A model generated the notes under the pieces. That model was not told where the DNA came from. It searched no databases and worked only from the letters and a program-made list of their open reading frames with translations. 64,000 nucleotides of DNA from Prostheceraeus crozeri. Taxonomy: Eukaryota > Platyhelminthes > Polycladida > Euryleptidae. Where the stretch lies: NCBI GenBank assembly GCA_907163375.1, contig CAJQUW010006115.1, positions 62,001 through 126,000 of the forward strand, written 5' to 3'. Below, piece by piece: positions 23,422 through 35,447 of this stretch. Positions within the stretch are counted from its first letter, which is position 1. Each line of letters opens with the position of its first letter. Made by a program: the position numbers and the translations under genes.

Positions 23422-23505
23422 TTACGCGACTCTGTCAATTGGCAGGATCAAATCCTCACCACCACACATCAGTTGTCAAGGCAATAATAATCAATGAATA
23501 AATAG

Positions 23506-24962
23506 TAGACCTGCGCGACGACTGTGTGAAGAAACATATAGGCAACTAGGAATAACGTATTTTCCGCGCATGAGAAACACGAAATTCTAGTAAGTGAAGT
23601 CATAAAGTAGCTAGGCCTACTATAGAGCGAAGACAGCACCGGTACCAGCACCTTACATTGTAAATTTAGACTTTTCAAAGTTATTACCATATCCAGTGTT
23701 CCTACTGGCAATTCTCAAAGATTCGCGCATCGGAAAAAAATTTGGGCATTTTTCTTAAATTGAAATTTTTGGGATCATGATTATATTTTAGCATATTTGG
23801 TTAACTTCAATTGACTATATAGTACCGGTACTTACGCACTAACGTTCCTCAATTTTAACGACCGAAATGTGTCTGTAGGTAATTGCAGGAAGATCGGAAT
23901 CTAATTTTAGTGGGAAGAGAAATCACAGTAAGATGTAGATTCGTTTGGAATTGATTATCTGATTTCCAAATGAAAAGATTGACTCGCCATAATTCGAGCG
24001 TGCAGAACAGTCTACTTGACCGAAGTCATTTTTCAGTTCACTCAGTTCATTGTTCACTTTAATTTCGTGCTAAGCTTCAGTTCATCGCTAACTTCACTTT
24101 AAAAAGTCAGTTCATTCTGTTCTTCTCCGTTCACTTAGCGAGACGGCATGCTTATCGAAAATGTGCTCTCAAACTTTACCCGGATAGGGTACTTTGCGTT
24201 GATCGACCACATTGAGAATCTATGAAGATGCCATTTCTTCATACTGCCAATTAGTATTGCTTTACACTGTATGATGTCAATTTCATAACAACTTGAAAAT
24301 GGAAAAATCAAATATTGAGTTCATAGTTGCCATTCCATCGAATATTAGGAATCATCAGCAAGGCTAGTTCACATCCCTGAGCATCGAAACAACCCCTGTT
24401 TAATATGCCGCCCCACTAGGATTAAATTTGAGATGCACAATTCAAAAGCAATATTTTGATAATTACGATTGAATATTCACGCATATTTTCATTTAATCAA
24501 TGACAGCTGACGGGAAATGGTCGTATTTCCCTAAGAAATTTTTACTGATTCTTGAGAATGTGAGCCGACTCGCAAATTGTCGAGTGTAAATGCATGTACC
24601 TCTCTTAGCAATAAACTGCAAATATTTTTGGCAACGAACTTTTGTGGGGAGACGAGTCAACATTGACGACGAGTCTTTTATTTTCAACTGACAACGAAAC
24701 TTAATATTTAACTATTCTCTTTCAAATAGCAGCATTCACTGATCAATAGTAGCCATACATTAACTTGCAGCAAAAATGTCAATCGTGCTCAAAAATGTGT
24801 GAAATGAATACTAGGAAATTGACGTAATATGCCCAATACTAATTTGCGCACCCGGTATTCCATTTAAAACAAATTCATGTGTCTTTTTTGTTAAACAATT
24901 CGCTATTTCACATTTATATTCAAAAAAATCCTACTAAAAAATAGGTGCAATCTCGAAAATAT
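23506..24962. other. non-coding stretch with a GTTCA-rich patch
   Basis: No gene seen. About 24030-24135 is a degenerate repetition of GTTCACT/AGTTCA words (TCAGTTCACTCAGTTCATTG and similar), possibly the subterminal part of an old transposon. Confidence 0.35.
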
Positions 24963-24966
24963 TTAA

Positions 24967-25202
24967 CCCCTTCATTCGCATTGTGTTCATTTGGCAACCT
25001 TTCGACCCGCATTTTTTGGGATAACATTGTGCAGTGATGCTGATCCCATGACGACTAAAATTTATAACCAAAAGAAAGAGGAGACCAATGCGATTTTATG
25101 GCATCAATCGCAACCTCGCACGACAGCTAGAACACCCAAATTGAATTTGGAAAGAAATCGAAAGAAACCCTTGTTTTTGAAAATAATTTAAGAATGAAAG
25201 GG
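24967..25202. mobile_element. 236-bp TTAA-flanked MITE
   Basis: Ends CCCCTTCATTC and GAATGAAAGGG form imperfect inverted repeats (10 of 11), and both are flanked by TTAA (24963-24966 and 25203-25206). TTAA duplication with a CCC-starting terminus is typical of piggyBac-group non-autonomous elements; Kolobok is an alternative. The open frame across it is not a gene. Confidence 0.75.
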
Positions 25203-25206
25203 TTAA

Positions 25207-27839
25207 CTTAAACATTTGAAGCCATTCAAGATCATCTACTACTTCATTTGAAGGTCAGTGAACTGTTGAATTGATGCTAAATACTAAGTTCAAGTTCTAA
25301 ATTGACTGCGGCGGAAATTATTAGATTATTTACATTTTCTAGTCCATTCATTTATATGTAAGAATTATCATTGTTGTCCACATCAAAAAATGTCGATTGA
25401 AGCGTTCACAACATATTTCTGCTAAAAGCTTGGGAATTCAGTAGGTCATCTTCGTCAGGGGCGTCTTTCCTGATTTTGTGAACAATTAAAAGAAACTCAA
25501 TGTAATTGTATTCAAAGATTGCTTCCCATCATACGTGTGTGAGGCAGAACCAGCAACGGTAGTGATCAAAATTTTGAAATAACACAGGAAAATGCACTTT
25601 TCAGAAAGAAGTTTTTAGCGACCATGAAACATGAGAAGCTATATGATTTTAAAATTGAAAAAATCTCAAGTCAATCTAGGGCTATTAAAATCATCAATTG
25701 ACTCGATTGATGGCCACAAGTCGAGGTTTTTCTTTTGATGATTATCCATGGCATCGCTATCATACACATATGTTAAGCATGACTGATTTACTTGATGATA
25801 AATTTCATAGTACATAATTTTGCTAATTGTTGCGAATAATTTTATGCATTTATGGTTGTGGACTCTACTTATTTGTTACAGAATCGGAATTTAGAACATT
25901 TGGAGATGTGATTCAAAATCGAGGGAATTGACAAAGATCTACAGTACCGACTGATCAACTACATAGGCCTAGTATGCTACAAACATGCATCAGAATTTAA
26001 ACTGGATTACTCTCAGATCTTCTTTCTCACGAAATTTAAGTACACATTTCAAAATAAAAAAACAAGCCGAATTAGTCCTAAATGTCTTTCCTATTAACAT
26101 CATGCTACCAAGATAAAAAAACCGAACACGTGGTGCAAAATTGAGACTGGATCATTTTAGTATAAAACGATCGCTCACTCGTTCCAACAAACAATACACG
26201 GCAACAAAGGATGCAAATCGACACAATGATGAAATAGAACTTTAAAAGTAATATACCTATACTATGGACTGAGGGGGAATGGATCGATGAGATAATGTGA
26301 CAAGAAGAGATTTTTTCAGGAATTTGGGCATTTTTGTGAAGGTACGGGCATTCGGGAGCAATGCTTTGGTATTCGATCACCTTCCAGCATTCGTGCGTGA
26401 GTAGGATCACTAGATTCCCAGTTTCTGAACACAATAGCTTTATTCCACATTCGATATTCTTCCCGCGAGATGTCTCTTCTGACAAACGAAAACATGACGT
26501 GATTTTACAGATAAAGCGAATGTGGAAGGACAGGTAGCGCTAGACGTATAAATCATATTTTCTAGACCCGAAAATGTCATGTCAATTACTATGCCAGTTC
26601 TCGAATTTCGGGTTGAGTTTTTCAAGTATCAAATGCAATAACTTGGTACATGATACGCCTTACGAATAAATATCTGCTAGGCCCACCGAATGAACTTCAG
26701 TTAAACATTTAGTACGGTGAGACACTAATTACCTAGTGCCTACAATCAATAAGCATGAAATTATCATGGTGCGCACCAATTTCTAATGTATTTTTTGTTT
26801 AGGCCTAGATTTAATTTTGTCAATAGATGATTGCATGACATTCAGGTACCGAAACAATAGCGCACCCACACAGTGGCAAATGTCTGCAGCATACAAACAA
26901 TACCGGTTCGCAGACCACTTAGCATCAAATTTGCAAAAATCGCCTCTGGATAACTTTTTCAAATTTTCGATGGAATGCATTGCCATCACCTGACAGGAAT
27001 CAACTCACACTTGACTTGTAATAGTTCTGGGAAAATTAATGGCATTTAACTGGGTTCTCAAAAGTGGCGCTTAGTCTGGAACGCCCACCAGGTTTGAGAC
27101 CAAGCATTCTTCATACTAAGTGCATGATTCCCTAATTAAATCAAAAGTTAATTTTGTAGCCTAAAAAATCTTTTTTTCTCAATCATACTGAACATGCTCT
27201 ACACATGATAGGTAGAATGTCTTACTAACATCAACTGCAAAGTCTACAACGGAAAGTTAACAATGGAGCGTGGAGCATCTACAAATCTCTACCAACAACA
27301 GGTGTGAGCAAACACAGCAGTTGAAAATTAAGTGAAAGATTACAGCACATCAAGTAAGAAAAGAAATGTAGGACTACATTACAATTCACTTTTCACTCTA
27401 GCATCATGACGCGCACGTTGCGAACCAGGCGGTAATTTTTAAAATTAGCGGGTTCTTTCGCGTTCTTAAAAAATTGATCTATTTAAAGGTTGATTTATCT
27501 GTTTAATTAAAATTTCAAAATTTTGGTTAACTTCATAGAATTCCGAGTTTTCATTTAGTCAATGTAACCAGAGTGCTTTAGACAACAGCTGCTTGATAAT
27601 TTAAATTCCGCGGACAGCTCAGACAACGATCCTAGTAACTAAGAAGAAAATAGTTAAGCCTCGAAGTAAGTCGATATTGATAACCAAATATGCAAAGGAA
27701 GGGCATAATGACCTTGAATCCGTATGATGCTCTCCGACAACGCGCTGCACGTTTTGGTAGCGGTGGCTATTTGCTGTCAGCTGAAGCTGACACTGTTTCG
27801 TTGCTATGACATACATCCATAGACTACATCTAATTCATG
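25207..27839. other. non-coding stretch
   Basis: AT-rich. Several open frames of 60-126 codons near 26100-26990 (minus) lack domains, splice context or unusual composition and are not called. Confidence 0.45.
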
Positions 27840-28112
27840 AAAGCAGTAGCAGGTCATCGAGTTCCCAATTTAAGAAATATTACCTTTTCAAAGGTGTTAT
27901 AACACGGAAAATCTGTAAACTAATATCATTTCCTTCTGCTTTGTTATCATAACCAGTCAATTACGTTATAATTTCTTCAAAACTGCATAAATGTGTCTAT
28001 TTCACATTTTGACACATTTCCGAGTGTATCTCCCTTGAGTTCATTTAAAAAAAATCGAAACTGTATACACATTGGGGATTTAATGATTGCGGAGTTATCA
28101 CTCTACCTAACA
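27840..28112 (-). mobile_element. repeat family X, inverted partial copy
   Basis: This is the reverse complement of the 5' portion of the element seen whole at 46332-47098 (shared: CCCCAATGTGTATACA, AATGAACTCAAG and CTGCATAAATGTG-type landmarks). Its outer end CACTCTACCTA lies head-to-head with the copy starting at 28126, only about 15 bp away. Confidence 0.75.
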
Positions 28113-28347
28113 TACTTACTCTATGTTAGGTAGAGTACCAACTCAGCATGTTTTTAATCCCCAATGTGTACACAGCTTCGATTTTGTTAAATGAACTCGA
28201 AGTGAATACAGATGGAATTGCTTCCAAATGTGAGACATGCACATGCAGTTTCTAAATTAGAGTTCTAAATTAGCAACTCGATGACCTGCTACTGCTTTCA
28301 TGCTGAACCTCAAGAGAATCTTCTTAAGCGTGATTAGATCATAATGA

Positions 28348-30185
28348 CCCTGTGGGAATAACGCATCTTGCTAATATCAACAGATTATCTGGGAAGGTAG
28401 CGATTTTGTGGATAATTTTTTAAAGGTTCATTTTCGTGTAAAAACTATCTCCGCATGTGAAAATGGTCATCATCTATCCAAAACCATGTGTAAAATTAAA
28501 AAACGACAGTTGGCGAAAAAGTACTATAATAAGTTGGTAGATATTGCGAGCTGATTTTCGCCAACCGGCGAAATCGTGGATATTGTAGCAACTAATTAGT
28601 GGTAATTAGTAGTAATGTTCGTATATTACCTTTACATAAAAATATATTGCATACTCAGTATGATCTGATAAAAAGGGATCTTTTTTAATTCACGAAGGCT
28701 TAAACTAAAAAAGTATTTATCTTCCATGAATGTCGCAGTAAATACTATTATATTATTCAAATACATGTATTTGTCATTGTTGTAAATTATTGAATGTCAA
28801 GAGATGTAATGAAAATTGATATAAGCGGATTCTCTATATTCTTCTCATTATCAAAGAATGATAGTCTGCACTTATTTCTTAGATAGATTAGCCATATGTG
28901 CGTGATGGTGAGGAGCTAGTGATGAAAATTTTCCGGAAAATTTTGAATCAAATTTTCCGTGGAAAATTATGGAAAGCATTGGAAAATAATGGAAAATTAT
29001 GGAAAATTTTGGAAAATTTTTAAAGTTTTGATTTTTTTTTGATGTGCCCTGTAATTTGAGCGCTTCAACTGCCGAGGCAGCTGCGTACCAATAAATTGGG
29101 TCTAAAACTCTTAATTTCATCATTATTTCGATTAAAGCGATCGTAGCAATGCGAGTCCGCGGATTTTTGAAATTCCTTTGCCACCAGTGGCTTGTGCCAT
29201 TTTTTTATCATTTTTAATTATCACAGACACCCTTTTGGATAACGTGAATCTTGCTTTACAATAGGGGTATATAATTTCATGCAATGTGAAATGTATGGAG
29301 CAAAAATAATGTACTTCATTTTGGAGTTTGCTAATTTTTGGCTTCAAAGTTAAGCTTTATTATGCAGCGTTGATCATAATGATAAAAATTCTTCATGTGT
29401 TGATGAACATGTGATGAAGTATAAGCACACAGTCCACGCAGCATTCATGAGCGACCAAATTGGAAGATATAAAGACTGTAAACTCGTGAGATATTTGGAA
29501 ACTAAAGATATGCGATGAGTAAAAGAATATCTATGATATCTTCAAACTTCTGGCGGATTGTCCGATATCTTCGTTGAGGATACACATCATCCATTTCTAG
29601 TTCAGATGGTTCAGATAGTTCCAATTCGATTTCAGATCTGCCCAAATGAATTTCAGATATAATCCAGATGAATTGGAGATCTCCAGTTGAATTAAAGATA
29701 TTTTCAAAGTTGAACTTGCGACAGATATCTGAAATTCAGCTAGAGAGATCTGAAATCCATCTTATGTCTGAAATTCATTTGGAAAGATCTGAAATAGACA
29801 TGGTAAAGGTGCAGTTGGTACTATAAGTTAACATACAGGGATGATAGAGAAGCTTGGACTTTGAATATTACATAGTCTTTTCAAACGACTATAATAAGTC
29901 TCCAAAACAAAGGAAAAAATGTCAATCACCAAAAAATAAATTTCAAAATTTTCCAATGGAAAATTTTCCATTTGCATCACTATGAGGAGGTGACGGAGAA
30001 AATAGAACCTCGGCTGTAGAGGCGGATTACTAAAGAAAATAAGAGAGAAAGTCAAAAGTAAAAGGTGGCATACAGAGCGCGAATTCGCGAATTGTCGCTG
30101 GCGAACTTCGGCAGCGAATATGCTAAAAAATGATAATATGTAGCTGATTATCTGCCAGCTTGTCGCCAGATTCGTTCCCACAGGG
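28348..30185. mobile_element. TIR element (CCCTGTGGGAA) inserted in repeat X, itself holding a hAT element
   Basis: CCCTGTGGGAA at 28348-28358 is matched by TTCCCACAGGG at 30175-30185. The insertion interrupts repeat X exactly at these borders. Without the hAT element inside it (28917-29982) it would be about 765 bp. It contains TTGGCGAAAA/TTTTCGCCAA inverted words. No clear target duplication is seen, so the superfamily is open. Confidence 0.6.
28917..29982. mobile_element. non-autonomous hAT element, copy 1 (1066 bp)
   Basis: It starts TAGTGATGAAAATTTTCC and ends GGAAAATTTTCCATTTGC then ATCACTA, inverted termini. The flanks TGAGGAGC (28909-28916) and TGAGGAGG (29983-29990) are a 7/8 match, an 8-bp target duplication as in hAT elements. 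Copy 2 at 39391-40431 is homologous over its whole length. The interior has repeated GGAAAATTATGG words and inverted TCTGAAATTCATTT words, and no transposase. Confidence 0.85.
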
Positions 30186-30694
30186 CACCTTGCCACTGGT
30201 AGAGCAAAATAACATGATCATAGTCAATTATTGTAATTTACGAAGATGTGATTGGGATCCACATCACTATTTAGATTCCAAAATTGAAACATAAATTAAG
30301 TGAATCATAAAATCATGTCGATGGAATTAAAAACATGAAATTTCAGCCAAGACAGAACAATAATATCTCGACATTTTTATGAAGACTTCCATTATAATAG
30401 GCCTACTATTCATTAGATTCCCCTGATCATCAGCATAATTTCCGCTTAGTTGCGATGCTTGTTAGAAAATATTCGTTCATAATTGATATCCAACTTGTTT
30501 CATATTGCCTATAAAGGGGCGTCATGTCGGTAGAATATATAAATTGGCAAAAATTTAGCTTTTTCAAAACTGCTCAAATAATATTTTGGACCGCAGCAAC
30601 GTAATCTCCGCAGAAAACTGAATCTTTTCATTTACACTGTACATGTATACATAGGCTATACTTTATGAGTCGACAATCTACCTATTAATTACTA

Positions 30695-30762
30695 CGGTGT
30701 CGACTCAATTCGGTATTCTGTATATACATGTATACAGTGAAACTTTTTATATGATTTTTATA
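30695..30762 (-). mobile_element. repeat family X, short inverted right-end piece
   Basis: GGTGTCGACTCAA, then TGTATACAGTGAAA and a run of TTTATAT follow the right end of family X in reverse orientation, as also at 61728. This is tail-to-tail with the copy ending at 30687. Confidence 0.55.
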
Positions 30763-30775
30763 TTTATTAAAGTAA

Positions 30776-31240
30776 CCCGGTGAAAAATGAACTCTAGAAT
30801 CTAGCTAGAAAAATCATAGATTTTAGGTGGTAAGGTGGAATTATACTAGATGTTGAAAATATACCTTAAATGTTATCAGGTTGTTTATAATTTTGATGAT
30901 GCATGTATAAATGACTTAATACTTCAATTTTACAGAATAAAAATTTATGGTAAAAATGATAGAAATATTGGCGAAAATTACTAGAAGTTATAGCTAGAAA
31001 TATCTAAATAGAAATCATCTAGAAATTTGATAGATTTTACGACTCTATAAATCATTAGAATTGTGCAGTATTGCCTCCTCGACATGTTATAAGCAAATTT
31101 TTAAAAATTCCTTCACAGTTCTAGTAATTTCAAGATTTTTGGAGTCGGGTAATTATCTATCAAATTTCTAGATGATTTCTAACTCGAACTTCTATCATTT
31201 TTCGCCAATACATGTATTTCTAATATTTTTTACTATTTCT
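30776..31240. repeat. foldback repeat with TCTAGAAT words
   Basis: Starts CCCGGTGAAAAATG and then CTAGAATCTAGCTAGAA. Inside, AGAAATCATCTAGAAATTTG (about 31009) recurs as its reverse complement near 31156-31181, and weaker similarity (TTGGCGAAAA, AGAAGTT) extends the arms to about 75 bp. The terminal CCCGGTGAAAAATGGAATCT block occurs in reverse near 39145-39164. Confidence 0.65.
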
Positions 31241-32191
31241 TATCTTTCAACAGCTACAAGTATAATTTGATGTTGAGCAGTTAAACTATTCACCAATTGG
31301 AATCTCAGACAGTCAATTACCGAAAACCATGGACACTCAGAAAGGGACTCCACGCGGAAACTCCTGCTCAATCGGACGTTCATCACTAAGAGGATCCACG
31401 TCAAAAATTGCCGTTAATCCTGGATCCGTCACGAAACTGAAATTAGTTTAACATTAACAAAATCAGTCTTCAGGCTACCGGTCTACCGAAAGGCTTTTAT
31501 TAAATGAATAGGCTAATAATTGATGTTTGTATACAGCGATCCAACTTTTGAATCATTTAATTTTAGTCTACACTTATTGAAGAATGTAGACCAACGTAAA
31601 TATTTTTCTTCCACCCTTCATTTTATCAATAAACGTGTATCATTGTTAATATTCATCTTTCTTGAGTTCAATTGAGATTCCGTTCTTTAACGCACGTGCC
31701 GCACCGATGATTCTGCACCAAAGACTCATGACATGATTATTCTAATTCAACGTTGAATTACAGAAGCATTGGGTCATTTTCATCTCACACACTGTATAAA
31801 CTGAGAATTTAGGCCTACTTGTAGGAATGTAAGACACAAGTGGATTCCAGCTAAAGATTTTTCTTGACGTTGGTTTGGTACCAAAATCTTTGTTTGGTAC
31901 TGCTCCCTTTCTTGTCGACGCATGATTGAGACATCAAACGCGAGGTAGACTTCTACGTTAATGTTTATGTTTTCATGCCATTAGTAAATCTCTAGACCAT
32001 TTTGATATAACACTGAAAAACAAATATATTCATAAACTTTTTCTGTCAAAATCAATTCGATGTGCATGCCCTATAAGATTAAGCAATGCCTCAGCATTTG
32101 AAGGAAGGAATGCTTTGATACCTCTACCGGCACTTGAATCTCTTTCACTTGCTCTTCATTCCATAAGCTTGTGTTAACTGCACAGTAATTT
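31241..32191. other. non-coding stretch
   Basis: No exon or repeat recognised. Confidence 0.4.
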
Positions 32192-32425
32192 TTGTCATCT
32201 GCACATGTGCATGAGGTTATGACCAAAAACTTATACACTATGTGTAATGGATTTCAGAAGAACAAAATACTTACAAGTGACCAACTGACTGAGGTTACGG
32301 TTGGCGAACCACGTGATAACTACTGCCTTCTCACGGTTGTCAACGCACACTATTGGCTGACACCGAGAATCGAATCACTTCCCGCTCAACACACGCCATT
32401 TGTTTTCTACTCCCCTGGTGTAAGG
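32192..32425 (+). CDS. possible exon, unknown protein
   Basis: An open stretch with balanced composition ends at AAG|GTAAGT (donor at 32426), which is a strong splice site. The translated sequence (for example TVGEPRDNYCLLTVVNAHYW) has no domain I recognise and no acceptor was settled on. Either an internal exon of an unseen gene or chance. Confidence 0.2.
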
Positions 32426-32429
32426 TAAG

Positions 32430-33826
32430 TACTCTGCGTATGTCGCGAAACGGTGAGATAATTAGGTGAATCTAATACAATCGTGTAGTTTAATAAGGCT
32501 TGCATTTATCATTGATAAGTACCGGTACAAAAATATACTTGATAACATAAGTAATAAAGCGCAATCGAATTCTGCGAGGCTTATTCCACATAAATTGATG
32601 TTTCTTTTCAAGTAGTGTTGGTTTTATCGAAAATGATTCACTGAACAGTTTCTGTAATTGATACTCGTATCGTTTTGCATTCCACCACTAAATACGCAAG
32701 ATAAATGCAAACACTTTTTTGCAACACTATTTGGGTAGCATATATGTTTAGTTTGTGAAGGCGAGACTGCATGTACGTGCAATAAATGCTGAGAATACCG
32801 GTAGTATGAGTACACGTACAATTTTTAATAATGAAAGTATACAAATACTCTATAGCTCCTGGGAGAGTATATCAGACCGTTGCTCGTCATCCGCTTCAGG
32901 GAGAGTAGGTCTATATTGCTGAATTTAATTCGAGACGAAATGGTTACAGCAAACGATGCAAGTTGCTAAAAATGTTAAAATTATGAGGCCACATTAAAGG
33001 AAAATCGCTCTATACAGCTGAAATCAAAACAAATTGCTAAATGTTAACAAGTGCAATCTCAATAAGAGCTAGGCTCATAGGTATGTAGTTATACAATGTA
33101 CATGTATATTATGTATTATTATTGTATATTATACACGTTCTTCAGCAAATACTGTGAATCCAAGATTCACGAGACTGTAACAAAATACACAAAACGTAGA
33201 AAATTACTCAACTTGTAGACAATTTTACAGCTTTAATTTTTTTCTTAAAATTTACCTTTGATTCTGTCCTTAATCGTTCCGTTAATTTACGCTGACATGT
33301 ATTTTTGCATATAATTACATAGTGTTTATTTATCAACCCATATATAACTTACAAGACGAATTAAAACGCAATTACTAACGTAAATAAAACCACAACATGT
33401 AATTCATCAAAATGCAAATGCTGCCACACTTTGCGTTAGGCACATCCCTAATTTTCCTTTCCAACAGCACGGGTTGTAATTTTTTCTTTGCAGCAGAAAG
33501 AGACTTAAATTGTAAAAGTTCGACCTTATAATTCAATTAAATAATTGACACAGTTGAACTGTTCGATGACAACAAGATCTCGTAATCAAATTAAACAAAT
33601 TATTACATTAAAACGCTTAACACTTTATACCTACCTTTTGGACAAGGTTGCAGGTGGTAAATGTGTTTCTCAATTGAATATAATAATTATTACAATAGTT
33701 CCATCCCAAGACGTAAAAGAAGTCACGGGAAGAAGAAAGGAAAGTTAACTGACGAAAACATCATGCCTCACAAAATACATGTAGGCATTAAAGTTTTCTG
33801 CAGTCAAATACTCAGGTACGCTCGTA
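32430..33826. other. non-coding stretch
   Basis: AT-rich; nothing recognised beyond short chance frames. Confidence 0.4.
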
Positions 33827-33828
33827 TA

Positions 33829-35126
33829 CAGACCGTTTCATAAAGTATTGCACAAAAAATCAACACATTTTCAAACGTAATTTTCACTTTGAAGTCGTGG
33901 TTCAATTTTGATAAACTTTATGTCATCTGAAAGCTTATGTTCCAAAGTTTAATTTGACGTGTGTTATAATTTCATCAGTGGTCAGTTGCGGTCAGTAGGT
34001 CTCACAGAAGAAAATCGAAGGTTTTCTTTAACACGCGATTTCACCATGAAGACGTCAGAATTTTTTGATGAAAATTCACAGACAACATGATCTATTGATA
34101 ACGTTTCTCATGTTACTTGCATTTTACGATCGGATGGATATGCAAAAAGTATCAGCTTCGATAAATTTACAATAAAATTATTGTTGAAAATCGTCGAACA
34201 TGTTTTTATTCATTAATGACAAAACTCAATTTCAAAATCTTCATACCACCTAAAAGATATCTTCAGTAGATAAATTTGGCAGAGCGTTGATGTTATGTCT
34301 GGTAAGTTGTGGTCAGTAGGATTAAAAATGTGAAATGCAGGTCAATCTATTCGCTGACAACTACAGAATAAACTATGCGAAATGGAAAGTAGCGATAACC
34401 GCCATTGAAACAGTCATTTGATAAGCTTTCAGATGATATAAAGTTTTTCGAGTTTTGTTTACATTTTGAACACTTTAATTCAAGTTAAAATTACCGCTCA
34501 TGTTCAGTTCTTGAAAAGAGAAAAGTTCAATAGCAGTCATTTACGGTGTAATATTCTAACTTTTTCCCTACTTACTCTAGAATATTCGTGCCAGGTCTTA
34601 AAAGAAAGGAAATCTGATGAGCTCCAAGAATATATGAATTTCATCAAAATCGGTCCATCGGTTCTCTTACAAAATTAAAAAATAATTATTGGCCGCTCCT
34701 TACAGTCTGTTTTGAGGTCATTGAAAATTGAGATTCAAAAATTGTGCGTCTGACACACACACAGTCACACACCGCGCTGCTCTCTTCCTCAGCCTGCCTC
34801 GCGACCAAACTTTATTGTTTGCGTCCGTCTGCGGTGTCATCGAATGTGAGACCAATGCCGTGCGTGATTGACAGGCTACAGAAAGGCGACAAGTTCTTTG
34901 ATCTGATGAACTTATCAAAACAAATTCTTTGTAATGCAAATTGCATCGGTTCATCGATTAGGAGTAATACGAGTATTATCCCATCCCTATTGAGCAATAT
35001 CTGTCTAGCAAACCAACTGAATCAACGTACGTATGTAAGTTGTAATATTAGACAATAATGAAATGATAAGATAAATGACTTTTTTTAAAAGTTTTCGGTT
35101 TGTGCAATGATTAATGAAACGGTCTG
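33829..35126. mobile_element. TA-flanked TIR element (Tc1/mariner-type ends), 1.3 kb
   Basis: CAGACCGTTTCATAAA at the left and its reverse complement (TTAATGAAACGGTCTG) at the right form the termini, each flanked by TA (33827-33828 and 35127-35128). The interior has repeated TGGTCAGTAGG words and inverted AAGCTTTCAGATGA words and no recognisable transposase. A GC-richer patch at about 34745-34870 is open on both strands but unidentified. Confidence 0.65.
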
Positions 35127-35128
35127 TA

Positions 35129-35383
35129 TGTTCGCATCTCATAGACTTCGAGGAAAAAACGTCAAGAACTTTCACTTTGTTAGTCAATAGAAGTTATGAT
35201 AAAAAATGAACTTCGCTTGAACCCGGAAAAAAACCTTACACAAGCACCACCATCTTCTGCATAAATTTGGCTTATTTTTCTGCTCGTCAATTGTTCAGTT
35301 CTTTTTTGTTTTTTATAAATTGGTGTTGATATTATTTTTCACACATATTTAAAGCCTTTTTGATGTAAATTTCATTTAGTTAA
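35129..35383. other. non-coding stretch
   Basis: Nothing recognised. Confidence 0.4.
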
Positions 35384-35447
35384 ATGTCGGCTAGAGGCTG
35401 TGCCTCAGCGCAGAGCCCAGCTAAGATGAATTTGAACGCTCCAAAAG
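35384..35447 (+). CDS. possible first coding exon upstream of the DUF4806-like exons
   Basis: ATG at 35384 opens MSARGCASAQSPAKMNLNAP and reaches a GTATGG donor at 35448 with one base carried over. Composition is less AT-rich than the flanks. Phase does not match the exon at 37687, so at least one unseen exon would be needed to link them. Weak call. Confidence 0.2.

Larger units (their letters stand above)
22101..23505. repeat. tandem array of five 298-bp units each holding a tRNA-like gene
   Basis: The period is exactly 298 bp: the tRNA-like sequences start at 22157, 22455, 22753, 23051 and 23349. The array begins at AATTAACAACAATGAAATTA (22101) and breaks off at 23505, giving about 4.7 units. 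The units differ at only a few spacer sites (GGGGATCG or GGGGAGCG, AAGCC/AAACC/AAATC, CCGAC/CCAAC), while the five tRNA-like segments look identical. The array is therefore recent or homogenised. Confidence 0.95.
28126..30687 (+). mobile_element. repeat family X, plus copy split by nested insertions
   Basis: The left part (28126-28347) follows the family from AGGTAGAGT through CCCCAATGTGTACACA. The right part (30186-30687) resumes at CCTTGCCACTGGTAGAG and ends at GAGTCGACAATCTACCTA, the family's right end. Between them sits a second TIR element (28348-30185). The family's terminal words AGGTAGAGTG suggest a DNA transposon with short TIRs; it has no coding capacity. Confidence 0.75.

Noticed and set aside
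26105-26485. 126-codon minus-strand frame
   Set aside because: AT-rich background composition, no domain, no splice context.
29828-30196. 122-codon minus-strand frame
   Set aside because: Lies across the hAT element's end and the surrounding TIR element; low complexity and no domain.
34744-35058. 104-codon plus-strand frame
   Set aside because: Falls inside the TA-flanked element, open on both strands, no recognisable transposase motif.
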